Made by a program: the position numbers and the translations under genes. Of a DNA stretch of 64,000 nucleotides, positions 46,485 to 53,889 are shown piece after piece. How positions within the stretch are numbered: position 1 is the stretch's first letter; each line of letters opens with the position of its first letter. Below the pieces are notes generated by a model. It ran no database searches. It was given only the letters and a program-made list of their open reading frames with translations, and was not told the origin of the DNA. Origin of the DNA: Alienimonas californiensis (GTDB lineage Bacteria > Planctomycetota > Planctomycetia > Planctomycetales > Planctomycetaceae); contig NZ_CP036265.1 of the NCBI RefSeq assembly GCF_007743815.1, forward strand, positions 4,085,059 to 4,149,058, in the 5' to 3' direction.

Positions 46485-48088
46485 CCGCGCCCACGCTGAC
46501 CGCGCTGATGCCGGCGTTCAACGAGAGCCCGCGGATTGCGGCGTCCCTGGACCGGCTGGCGGCGGCGCCGCTCGACGTCGAAGCCGTCGTCGTCGACGAC
46601 GCGTCCACCGACGGCACCTCCGCGGCGGTCCGCGAATGGGCGGCGGCGCACCCGGAGTTCCGGCTGACGCTGCTGCGGCACCCGACGAACCGGGGCAAGG
46701 GGGCGGCGGTCCGCACCGCGTTGGACGCGGCCCGGGGCCAGTTCGCCGTCGTTCAGGACGCCGACCTCGAGTACGACCCGGCGGACCTGCCGCGGGTGTT
46801 GGAGCCGCTGCTGGCGGGGGAGGCGGACGTCGTCTACGGCTCGCGCCGGATGGGCGGGAACGAGTTCCCGCACCGGTGGCACGCCCGCTGCGTCGGCTTG
46901 CTGAACCTGCTGGTGCGGGCGCTGTTCGGGCTGCGGATCACCGACGAGGCGACCTGCTATAAGGCGTTTCCGACCGCGGTCCTGCGGGCGATGGACCTCC
47001 GTTGCGAGCGGTTCGAGTTCTGCCCGGAGGTGACCGCCAAGTCGGCCCGGGCGGGCCTGCGGGTGCGGGAGGTGCCGGTCTCGTACCACGCCCGCGGGAC
47101 CGAGGAGGGCAAGAAGATCCGGTTCCGCGACGGGTTAGAGGCCGCTTGGACGTTGCTCGCGTGGCGCGTGCGGCCGTTCGACGGCGGGGCGACGCGGGCC
47201 GCCTGCGGCGGGGAGGGCGTTCCCCGCTTGGGAACTCGGAGTCCGGCCGCCCGGCGAGCACTCACCGGACTCTCGTACATCGTCTCCGCCGGGACGCTGG
47301 CGGCGCTCGTCTGGTACGTCGTCCGCTCCGACCGGACAGGGGAGCTCGCGGACGTCGATCCGGCCTGGGCCGCCGGGGCGGTCGCCGCAGCCACGGCGTC
47401 GTTTCTCGTGCGGGCGGCGTTTCTGTGGTGCGTCGCGCGGGCGGCCGATCGGCCGGTGCGGCCGGGCCTCGCGGTCGCCGTGACGGGGGTCGGCAATCTC
47501 GCCGCCGCGTTCGTCCCCCCCCTGCTGGCGGCGGCGGGGCGGGGGGCCTACCTCCGCGCCGCGTGCGGGGTGCCGATTGCGGTGTTCGGGGGAGCGACGC
47601 TGGCGTTCTCGGTCGGGTTTCTCGTCGCGGCCCTCGCCCTCGCCTTGCTGGCCGTCGCGCCGCTTCCGGCCGTCGCGGCACTCGCGGCGGCGGCGGGCTG
47701 CGGTCTCGCCGCCCGGAGACTGATCCTGGGCCGGGCCTGGCCGTACCGCCGGCTGGCGGCGGAGGCCGCGCTCGCCGCGAGCGCCTGCGCCGCGGTGCAG
47801 ACCGCCGGATTCTTCTGCGCCCTGACCGCCTGCGACGCCGGCGGTTCCTGGCGCCGATCGCTGATCGCCGCGGCCGCCCATCAGGCCGGCGGGCTGGCGG
47901 GGGTGACGCCCGGGGGGGCGGGCGTGCAGGAAGCCGCCGGACTGTCCGCCTCGGCGGCGACCGGCGGGTCTCCCGGCGACTTGGTGCTGCCGCTGCTGCT
48001 GCTGCGGACGGCGCAGATTGGCGTCGCCTGCGCGGCGGGACTGCCCTCCGTCCTGTTCCTGCGTCGGCGCGAGTCCCGCGGAGAATAG
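46478..48088 (+). CDS. fusion of GT2 (dolichol-phosphate-mannose synthase-like) and flippase-like UPF0104 domain
   Basis: This 536-residue protein begins with a GT2 domain: LTALMPAFNESPRIAASLDR, VVDDASTDGTSAAV, and QDADLEYDPADLPRVL, all typical of polyprenyl-phosphate glycosyltransferases. After residue 255 comes a membrane part of about seven helices, ending GGLAGVTPGGAGVQEAAGLS, the PGGxGxxE motif of the UPF0104/lysylphosphatidylglycerol synthase transmembrane family. Joining the enzyme that makes lipid-P-sugar with a flippase-like domain suggests direct transfer of the donor across the membrane for use by the GT-C enzyme two genes upstream. This link is inference. Start ATG 46478 lies in the previous gene's end (ATGCTGA). 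Confidence 0.85.
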   Translation: MLTAPTLTALMPAFNESPRIAASLDRLAAAPLDVEAVVVDDASTDGTSAAVREWAAAHPEFRLTLLRHPTNRGKGAAVRTALDAARGQFAVVQDADLEYDPADLPRVLEPLLAGEADVVYGSRRMGGNEFPHRWHARCVGLLNLLVRALFGLRITDEATCYKAFPTAVLRAMDLRCERFEFCPEVTAKSARAGLRVREVPVSYHARGTEEGKKIRFRDGLEAAWTLLAWRVRPFDGGATRAACGGEGVPRLGTRSPAARRALTGLSYIVSAGTLAALVWYVVRSDRTGELADVDPAWAAGAVAAATASFLVRAAFLWCVARAADRPVRPGLAVAVTGVGNLAAAFVPPLLAAAGRGAYLRAACGVPIAVFGGATLAFSVGFLVAALALALLAVAPLPAVAALAAAAGCGLAARRLILGRAWPYRRLAAEAALAASACAAVQTAGFFCALTACDAGGSWRRSLIAAAAHQAGGLAGVTPGGAGVQEAAGLSASAATGGSPGDLVLPLLLLRTAQIGVACAAGLPSVLFLRRRESRGE

Positions 48089-48126
48089 ACGAGCAATGGG
48101 ATGAGACGCCAAACGAGCCGACGACG

Positions 48127-48981
48127 CTAAGCGTTGGAACGCCGCCGCCAAACTGCGACTCCCGCCCCCGCGAACGCGACTGCGGCGATCGCGAGGGCGA
48201 TCGTCATCGGGCTGAAACGGGTGTCCCGCGGCTCGGCCGGGGGGCCGACCGGCAACGAGTCGGCCGTGACCGACAGGTGCGTGAGGGTGGCCGCCGTCGG
48301 CTGGTCCATGGAGCCGCCGGTGTCCACCGACAGCGCCACCCGCTCGACCGGCTCCGAACCGAACTCCATCACGGTCAGTTCCCGAAACGATTCGTCCTCC
48401 CCTTCCGCCGCCAAGCAGCGGATCACCCCGCCCTCCCGCACGAATTTGATGCGACCGCTCTTGGCCGACGTGGGAAAGAAAACGTGCTCGTGATGGTGGG
48501 AGCCGTCCGGCTTCTCCTCTCGGCGGACGATCTTCCAAACGTCCGGCACCTTGCTCATCCCGGGATGCGGCATGCGGACGCGCCCGAGGGACAGCATCGT
48601 GTACTGCCCGGTCCCGCGGTTGAGCTGAAGTCCGACGCCGCTGCCGTACCCCTCCCGCACCTCCGGGAGCGTGAGGGACCGAAACGCTCCCTCGGTCGAG
48701 AAGTCGCCGGTTAGACCGAACTTTAGGTCCACGGCGACGCGGTTGCCTTTCTCGCCGGACGGGACGCTCACCACCGCCTCGCCGCCCTCGACCCGGACCG
48801 CCTTCGCCGGCTCGTGGCCGTTCAGGGACACGACCGGCCCCCACTCGGGCACCGACGCGAATTCGACCTCGAAGGTCTCCGCGTCGGCGTCCGACGGACC
48901 GCGATCGCCGCAGCCGGCGAGGAGGGCCGTCGAGAGGAGGGCCGTCGAGAGGAGGGCGAGCGTAGTCGCGTGGCGGGTCAT
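48127..48981 (-). CDS. DUF1583-like lipoprotein with C-terminal anchor (paralogue 2)
   Basis: This 284-residue protein has lipobox LLAGC (TALLSTALLAGCGDRG), then the same motif order as 42626-43465: GYGSGVGLQLNRG, LSLGRVRMPHPGMSKVPDVW, SGRIKFVREGGVIRCLAAEG, and a C-terminal helix ALAIAAVAFAGAGVAVWRRR. So it is a diverged paralogue on the opposite strand at the far side of the glycosyltransferase cluster. The start overlaps the DUF1559 stop (ATGA). It is likely an envelope lectin-like protein. Confidence 0.82.
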   Translation of the reverse strand: MTRHATTLALLSTALLSTALLAGCGDRGPSDADAETFEVEFASVPEWGPVVSLNGHEPAKAVRVEGGEAVVSVPSGEKGNRVAVDLKFGLTGDFSTEGAFRSLTLPEVREGYGSGVGLQLNRGTGQYTMLSLGRVRMPHPGMSKVPDVWKIVRREEKPDGSHHHEHVFFPTSAKSGRIKFVREGGVIRCLAAEGEDESFRELTVMEFGSEPVERVALSVDTGGSMDQPTAATLTHLSVTADSLPVGPPAEPRDTRFSPMTIALAIAAVAFAGAGVAVWRRRSNA

Positions 48982-49910
48982 TGATCTTCCGGTTCGTTCG
49001 GGCCGTCGGGGGTGCCGTATTCGATCGCGAGGCCCTTCGCGGGCGTCAGTAGGCGATCGAACTCCTGCCAGTCGATCGTGAACGGGACCTGCTGGACGCT
49101 CCCGTCGCACAGCAGGAAGTTCACGCCGCCGGCGTGGGGACTGCCCCAGTTCTGCTTGAAGACGAGCCCCGGCCCGTCGGGGAGCAGCCGCAGTCCGTAC
49201 CGACGGCTGCCGGCCGAACCTCCCAGAAAAAAAGGCTCGTCCCAGAAGAAGCTTCCGTCGGACTGCACGCAGGGGTCGAACGCCTTCTCCCCGACGAGCA
49301 GCGTGTTGCTGGTCCCGTCGCGGACATTGGCGAATCGCATCAGCTTGGGGCGGTTGAAGATGAGAAAGCCGTTACCGGTGTAGTCGGTCCGGCCCCACCG
49401 GTGCCCGCCGCCCTCGTACTCCCCGAATGCGTCGCTCGGCGGCGGGGCCGTCGCGGCGGCGTCGCGGCGGGCGCGGCAAGCGTACGTCGGCACGACCGCG
49501 TCGTAGGCAGGCTTAGCGTGGGCGTTCTGCTGGTCGAGAAACGGCAGCAGCGGGTACGCCCAGGATCCGGTCTGCTCCCGCGGGCCGCTGTCGGGGTCGC
49601 CGACGCCCCACTGGTACAGCTTGCCGTTCTCGGTGTTCAGCGTCGTGGGGGTGAACGGCTCGCCGTCCGCGTCGAGCACCACCTGCGCCGGGTCGTACCC
49701 ACCGTTGCTGGGCAGGCTGCCGAAGACGCCGTGGTGCTGGTGGAAGGCCAGTCCGACCTGCTTCAGATTGTTCCGACACTCGACGTCCCAAGCCTTCTGA
49801 CGGGCCTGCTGCACGGCCGGCATGATTAGCGCGCAGAGCAGGGACACGATGCCGATAACGACCAGCAACTCCACGATCGAAAAGCCGAACCGCCGACGGA
49901 CGTGGCACAT
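48978..49910 (-). CDS. DUF1559 prepilin-like protein
   Basis: This 310-residue protein starts with a type IV prepilin-like leader: RRRFGFSIVELLVVIGIVSL followed by a hydrophobic helix and Glu5-like position. The DUF1559 body has GAWAYPLLPFLDQQN-like Trp/Tyr-rich pieces and the C-terminal FLLCDGSVQQVPFTIDW signature. Such proteins are extremely abundant in planctomycetes and are thought to be pseudopilin-type surface or giant-fibre components. It is cotranscribed with the DUF1583-like lipoprotein (4-bp overlap). No divergence from the family norm is seen. Confidence 0.93.
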   Translation of the reverse strand: MCHVRRRFGFSIVELLVVIGIVSLLCALIMPAVQQARQKAWDVECRNNLKQVGLAFHQHHGVFGSLPSNGGYDPAQVVLDADGEPFTPTTLNTENGKLYQWGVGDPDSGPREQTGSWAYPLLPFLDQQNAHAKPAYDAVVPTYACRARRDAAATAPPPSDAFGEYEGGGHRWGRTDYTGNGFLIFNRPKLMRFANVRDGTSNTLLVGEKAFDPCVQSDGSFFWDEPFFLGGSAGSRRYGLRLLPDGPGLVFKQNWGSPHAGGVNFLLCDGSVQQVPFTIDWQEFDRLLTPAKGLAIEYGTPDGPNEPEDQ

Positions 49911-50128
49911 GGAGCGGGTTCGAGTTTGAGTCGCAACGATGGCAAGTGGCGGTCAGCATGCGGGGGCCGGCGAGGGGCGTCAACCATCGTCCGTTTCCGA
50001 TGTGGGGCGGGCGGGCCGCCGACGCCCGGAGGACGACACGGATGCAGATTTTCTATTCGCCGAGGCGGACGAAGACCTGTTATTCTCGAGTTCCTGCGAT
50101 CCCGCCGCTCAGAGGCAAGGCCGACGTC

Positions 50129-50476
50129 ATGACCCCGCCCCCGCCGCCTCGCCGTGAGGAGGAAGACAAGCGCCAGCGAGAGAGGGGCGAGTACCTCCGC
50201 TCGCGGCGGAACGCCCGCGTGATCCTCGCCCGTTACGTCGGCATGGACAACGCCGAAGACGCGGTGACGGAGGCGGAGGAGCGACTCAGATCCGCCGGCC
50301 TGCTAGACCGCTTGACGGGACGAACGGTTCGCTGGCGACATGAGCGGGCCGCGGCGCTGCGTCGGCGGGACGAGGCGCAAGCGTTCGTCGAGGCTGGACT
50401 GTCAAGGATCGACCGCGTCCGGGCCACACCGCCGACGGAAGGGCCGACGCCTACGCCGGAACGCGCCGCGATCTAG
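50129..50476 (+). CDS. small hypothetical protein, IS insertion at its stop codon
   Basis: This 115-residue highly charged protein begins MTPPPPPRREEEDKRQRERG and has helical content (DNAEDAVTEAEERLRSAGLL, RRDEAQAFVEAGLSRIDRVR). It has no signal or membrane segment and no recognised family. A longer start from 50042 is possible. The stop TAG (50474-50476) lies inside the CTAG target of the IS5-like element that follows, but the stop itself is kept. Confidence 0.6.
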   Translation: MTPPPPPRREEEDKRQRERGEYLRSRRNARVILARYVGMDNAEDAVTEAEERLRSAGLLDRLTGRTVRWRHERAAALRRRDEAQAFVEAGLSRIDRVRATPPTEGPTPTPERAAI

Positions 50477-50492
50477 CAGGCTGCTGAAAAAC
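50473..50492 (+). repeat. IS5-like left target CTAG and 16-bp inverted repeat
   Basis: CTAG (50473-50476) followed by the left terminal inverted repeat CAGGCTGCTGAAAAAC (50477-50492). The right copy is at 51902-51921; all 20 bases match when reversed. Confidence 0.95.
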
Positions 50493-51917
50493 TCGCTCGC
50501 GGCGGCGGCTCGTTCGCGCTAGCTTCGGGGCCTCGTTCCCGAGCCGAGGCGCTGCGATGCGTGGACAAGCCGACCGCCAGCCGAAGATGTTTTTCTCGAT
50601 CGATCTGGAGAGCCGGATTCGGCCGGATCACCCGCTGCGTCCCCTGAAGAAGCGGGTCGACGCGATCCTGGCCGGCTTGAACGAGCGGTTCTCGGCGGCC
50701 TACAGCCGCACCGGCCGGCCCGGCGTGCCGCCCGAACGACTGCTTAAAGCGTTGCTGCTCATGGCGATCTACTCCGTTCGCAGCGAGCGGCAACTGGTCG
50801 AGCGGATCGACACGGATCTGCTGTTCCGCTGGTTTCTCGACATGGACCCGGCCGAGGACGCCTTCGACGCCACCGCGTTCACCCATAACCGAACGCGGCT
50901 CGAGGAGCACGGCCTGGCCGCGGCGTTCTTCGAGGCCGTCGTGTCCGAGGCGATCGCCGCGGGACTGTGCAGCGACGATCACTTCAGCGTCGACGGCACG
51001 ATGATCGAGTCGATGGCCTCGACCAAGAGCTTTCGGCCGATTGAGTCGGTCGGGTCGGTCGACGACGACCAGAACGAGCAAGACGGCGCCGGATTTAAGA
51101 GCCGAAACGCCGAGGTAGACTTCCGCGGCCGGAAGCGAACCAACGCCACGCATCGCAGCCGCACCGATCCCGAGGCCAGGCTGTACTGTAAGGGGCCGGG
51201 CAAGCCGGCGCTGCTGGCTCATCTGGGCCACTCGCTTGCGGAGAACCGCAACGGTCTGATCATGGAGGCGGCCGTGACCGAAGCCAACGGCACGGCCGAA
51301 TCCGAGGCGACGATCGAGCTGCTCGACCGCTATCGGCGGAAGCGCGGCCGCTCGCCCAAGACGCTCGGAGCGGATAAGGGATACGACAGCGGGCCGCTGC
51401 TGTTGAAGCTTGAATCGCGTCGAATCGTCCCGCACGTGGCGATGCGCAACGCCGAGCCGGCGGACCCGAAGACCGCCCGCAGCGATCGGCGGGAGAAGAT
51501 CGAAGCGCGTCTGCGAATGAAAGCGAGACTCGCGACCGCGGAATACGCCGTCTCGCAGCGGGTCCGAAAGAAAGTGGAGGAGGGGTTCGGCTGGCTCAAG
51601 ACGATCGCGGGCCTCGGTCGCAGCCGGCACGTCGGCCGCTGGAAACTCCGGCAACAGCTGGAGCTCTCCGCGGCGGCCTACAACCTGATTCGCATCCAAA
51701 AACTCAGGCCGACGTGATCGACGTGATCAATTCGGCGGCCACCGCGGACGACCTTCGTTTCGCTCTGAACGGGGCTCGTTCGGAGCCCGCCGGCAAGTCC
51801 GGGCGGGCCGATCAGCCTCGGCAAAACGGATCGATGGACAAGCCGAGCTCGTTCGCCTCGACGGCGAACTATCGCTGTTCGTCCCGCCGATAAACGGCGC
51901 TGTTTTTCAGCAGCCTG
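50477..51917. mobile_element. IS5-like insertion sequence, 1441 bp
   Basis: The element is bounded by perfect 16-bp inverted repeats (50477-50492, 51902-51917) and a CTAG duplication on each side (50473-50476, 51918-51921). It carries one intact transposase gene. The right CTAG also contains the TA at the left end of the IS630 element, so the IS5-like copy inserted at that junction after, or together with, the IS630 element. Confidence 0.93.
50557..51717 (+). CDS. IS5-like DDE transposase (DUF772 type)
   Basis: This 386-residue transposase has DUF772 at the N end (LLKALLLMAIYSVRSERQLV) and a DDE catalytic core: first Asp in FSVDGTMIESMAS, second in TLGADKGYDSGPL, and Glu in the VEEGFGWLKTIAGLGRSRHV region. 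The reading frame is complete, so the element could be active. The codon usage fits the host. It would cut and rejoin at CTAG sites. Group placement within IS5/IS1182 is not certain. Confidence 0.93.
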   Translation: MRGQADRQPKMFFSIDLESRIRPDHPLRPLKKRVDAILAGLNERFSAAYSRTGRPGVPPERLLKALLLMAIYSVRSERQLVERIDTDLLFRWFLDMDPAEDAFDATAFTHNRTRLEEHGLAAAFFEAVVSEAIAAGLCSDDHFSVDGTMIESMASTKSFRPIESVGSVDDDQNEQDGAGFKSRNAEVDFRGRKRTNATHRSRTDPEARLYCKGPGKPALLAHLGHSLAENRNGLIMEAAVTEANGTAESEATIELLDRYRRKRGRSPKTLGADKGYDSGPLLLKLESRRIVPHVAMRNAEPADPKTARSDRREKIEARLRMKARLATAEYAVSQRVRKKVEEGFGWLKTIAGLGRSRHVGRWKLRQQLELSAAAYNLIRIQKLRPT

Positions 51918-51921
51918 CTAG
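51902..51921 (+). repeat. IS5-like right inverted repeat and target CTAG
   Basis: GTTTTTCAGCAGCCTG (51902-51917) plus CTAG (51918-51921), the reverse complement of 50473-50492. Confidence 0.95.
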
Positions 51922-53141
51922 TGCGCCGTCACGCCGACGCGTGCGGGTTGGTATGCTGTCCGGCCGGCTCCCGTTCCGCCCAAGGAGGACAGCGATGAAC
52001 AAGCGATACGTGTTGAAGCTGACCGCCGAAGAGCGGTCGGTCCTGGAAGCGATCACGCGGCGGCGGAACGTCGCCGCCGGCAAGCATCAGAAGGCCAGGG
52101 CTCTTTTGCTGTGCGACCAGTCCGACCACGGTCCGGGCCTGCGGGACGTCGACGTGGCCGGCGAGGTGAACGCCGGCGTTCGGAGTATCGAGTCCTGGCG
52201 GAAGCGGGCCTGCGAGGAGGGACCGCTGGAGTCGCTCGAACGTCGCCGGCGGACCGTGACGACCGAGCCGATCCTCGACGGCGACGCCGAGGCGAAGATG
52301 CTGGCGATCGCCTGCTCGACGCCGCCGGAGGGCCGGAGTCGCTGGAGCCTGCGGCTGCTCGCGGACCGGCTGGTGGAGCTGGAGATCGTGGAGTCCGTTT
52401 CGCACGAGACGGTGCGGCGGAGCCTTCAAAAAACGACGTCAGGCCGCACCTGAAGCGGCAGTGGTGCATGCCGCCGAAAGACGACGCGGCCTTCGTCGCG
52501 GATATGGAGCGGGTTCTGGACGCCTATCGGCGGCCGTACGACCCGGCCCGGCCGGTCGTCTGCATGGACGAGCAGCCCAAGCAATTGGTCGAGCACGTTC
52601 GCACGCCGCGGCCGACCAAGCGGGGGGCCGTCGCCCGGGAGGATCATGAATACGTCCGCCACGGCTGGTGCTGCGTCTGGATGTTCAACGAGCCGCTGGG
52701 CGGCTGGCGGGACGTCCGCGTCACCGACCGCAAGACGGCGGTCGACTGGGCCGAGCAGGTCCGGTCGTTGGTCGACGATCCCCGGTACGCCGCGGCCGAG
52801 CGGATCACGCTGGTCTGCGACAACCTGAACACGCACGCGCCGGCCTCGCTCTATAAAGCGTTTCCGCCCGCGGAGGCGCACCGGCTGGCGCGGAAGATCG
52901 ATTTGGTCTATACGCCCAAGCACGGGTCGTGGCTGAACACCTCCGAGTGCGAACTGTCGACGTTGACGCGTCAGTGCCTGGGCGGGCGGATCGCTCAGAT
53001 TAATAAGGTGCGGTCGGAGGCCGCCGCTTGGACGGCCGATCTGAACGCCCGCCAGACCGGCGTGGACTGGCAGTTCGCCACCGAGCAGGCCCGCGTCAAA
53101 CTGAAGTCGCTCTACCCGCAGTCTATCCTGTGACGATGAAC
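51921..53141 (+). mobile_element. IS630-family element, 1221 bp (copy 1)
   Basis: The ends are imperfect 12-bp inverted repeats (51921-51932 and 53130-53141, 9 of 12 match), flanked by TA within CTAG (51919-51920 and 53142-53143). It carries overlapping orfA and orfB joined by an A6 run. If the IS5-like element is removed, the left flank is the stop codon TAG of the 115-residue gene. Confidence 0.88.
51995..53133 (+). CDS. IS630 transposase, orfA/orfB with -1 frameshift
   Basis: The orfA frame (51995-52453, 152 residues) has a strong AAGGAGG 7 bp before ATG and a helix-turn-helix: MNKRYVLKLTAEERSVLEAI onward to SVSHETVRRSLQK. It stops soon after an A6 run (52428-52433). Reading -1 there gives the catalytic part: PARPVVCMDEQPKQLVEHVR (first Asp), LVCDNLNTHAPASLYKAF (second Asp), and LNTSECELSTLTRQC (Glu). 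Both parts are required for a full DDE transposase of about 380 residues. The frameshift is probably programmed because a second copy (59-60 kb) has the same junction. Confidence 0.88.
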
Positions 53142-53368
53142 TAGAACCCAGCGTCCCCTCCGGCTTCCGATCCGGCGTCGACCTGCAGGGAACGGCCCCG
53201 GGTCGTGAACCCGGTTTGCACGCCGGCGCCGCAGGAGACGCAGGCGACGCAAGATCCGGCGGGTTCTCGGGCGGCGGTTGTAGGTCCCGTCGAAGGGCCA
53301 ACCGGAACGACGGACGGTTCCTTGGTCCGGGGCAGGGACGAGAACGGTACGGCACTGGACGGAGTCGG

Positions 53369-53387
53369 TGTCAGGGTTGTCAGGGGG
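53369..53387 (-). repeat. 18-bp motif copy 4 (degenerate, reverse)
   Basis: TGTCAGGGTTGTCAGGGGG has one substitution in the 18-bp core compared with the other copies. Inverted partner at 53486-53504. Confidence 0.85.
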
Positions 53388-53485
53388 TAAACCGTACTCA
53401 TCCCTCCCACAACGGAGGCGACGGGGGACTGGACCCGCATTCCCAGGCAGTTGGCTTCGTGTTCCCGCTCCAAGGGCTGACAAAC

Positions 53486-53504
53486 ACCCCTAACACCCCT
53501 GACA
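53486..53504 (+). repeat. 18-bp motif copy 5 (degenerate, forward)
   Basis: ACCCCTAACACCCCTGACA differs from the consensus at one base. A further partial unit (CTGACAAAC) precedes it. Starts of copies 4 and 5 are 117 bp apart, as in copies 2 and 3 (118). Confidence 0.85.
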
Positions 53505-53519
53505 GCGGGCACCGTCGTT

Positions 53520-53656
53520 GTGCCGATCCCGGGAAATCTGCCTTGGATCGATGCGCTGCGGCACCAAGAGATGCCCGACGAGATGCGGGCCTTCGCCGAG
53601 CGGCGGTATCGGGCGGCGACGAGGCGTACGAGCGGATCGAGAGGGACCTGGGGTAG
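53520..53656 (+). pseudogene. short decayed gene end
   Basis: From 53520 one frame reads MPIPGNLPWIDALRHQEMPD and EMRAFAERRYRAAT, then the ending DEAYERIERDLG is only reached in another frame. A single frameshift near 53615-53625 would join them into a 45-residue peptide ending at 53656. It may be the tail of a lost gene. Confidence 0.4.
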
Positions 53657-53889
53657 GTCGACGCAGACGGGAGATGGCGCGGTTTTTAGTCAGACGCTCG
53701 CCGTCTTGCGAGCAACTGGCAACGCAGGGGCTGGATCTGGCGCACCTAACCGGTTGACCCCCTACATATTGCGATTAGCGTGTGGGCAGCCGGTCCGAGC
53801 CTCCAGCCGGAGCGCCCCGTCACGGAGATCTCCGGCTTCTACAGGCGTCCGCCGAACCTCCGCCACGCCTCCGACCGCCGGTGCCCGAG

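Larger units (their letters stand above)
53142..53889. other. region between IS630 and the C39-ACAD gene: motif pair and a decayed fragment
   Basis: About 750 bp. It holds an inverted pair of the 18-bp motif (53369 and 53486) and a short broken gene end near 53520-53656. A minus-strand frame (53141-53512) translates across both motif copies but has no protein-like features. Confidence 0.55.

Noticed and set aside
53141..53512. 123-codon minus-strand frame beside IS630
   Set aside because: Translates the repeat motif (RGVRGV) and otherwise looks random.
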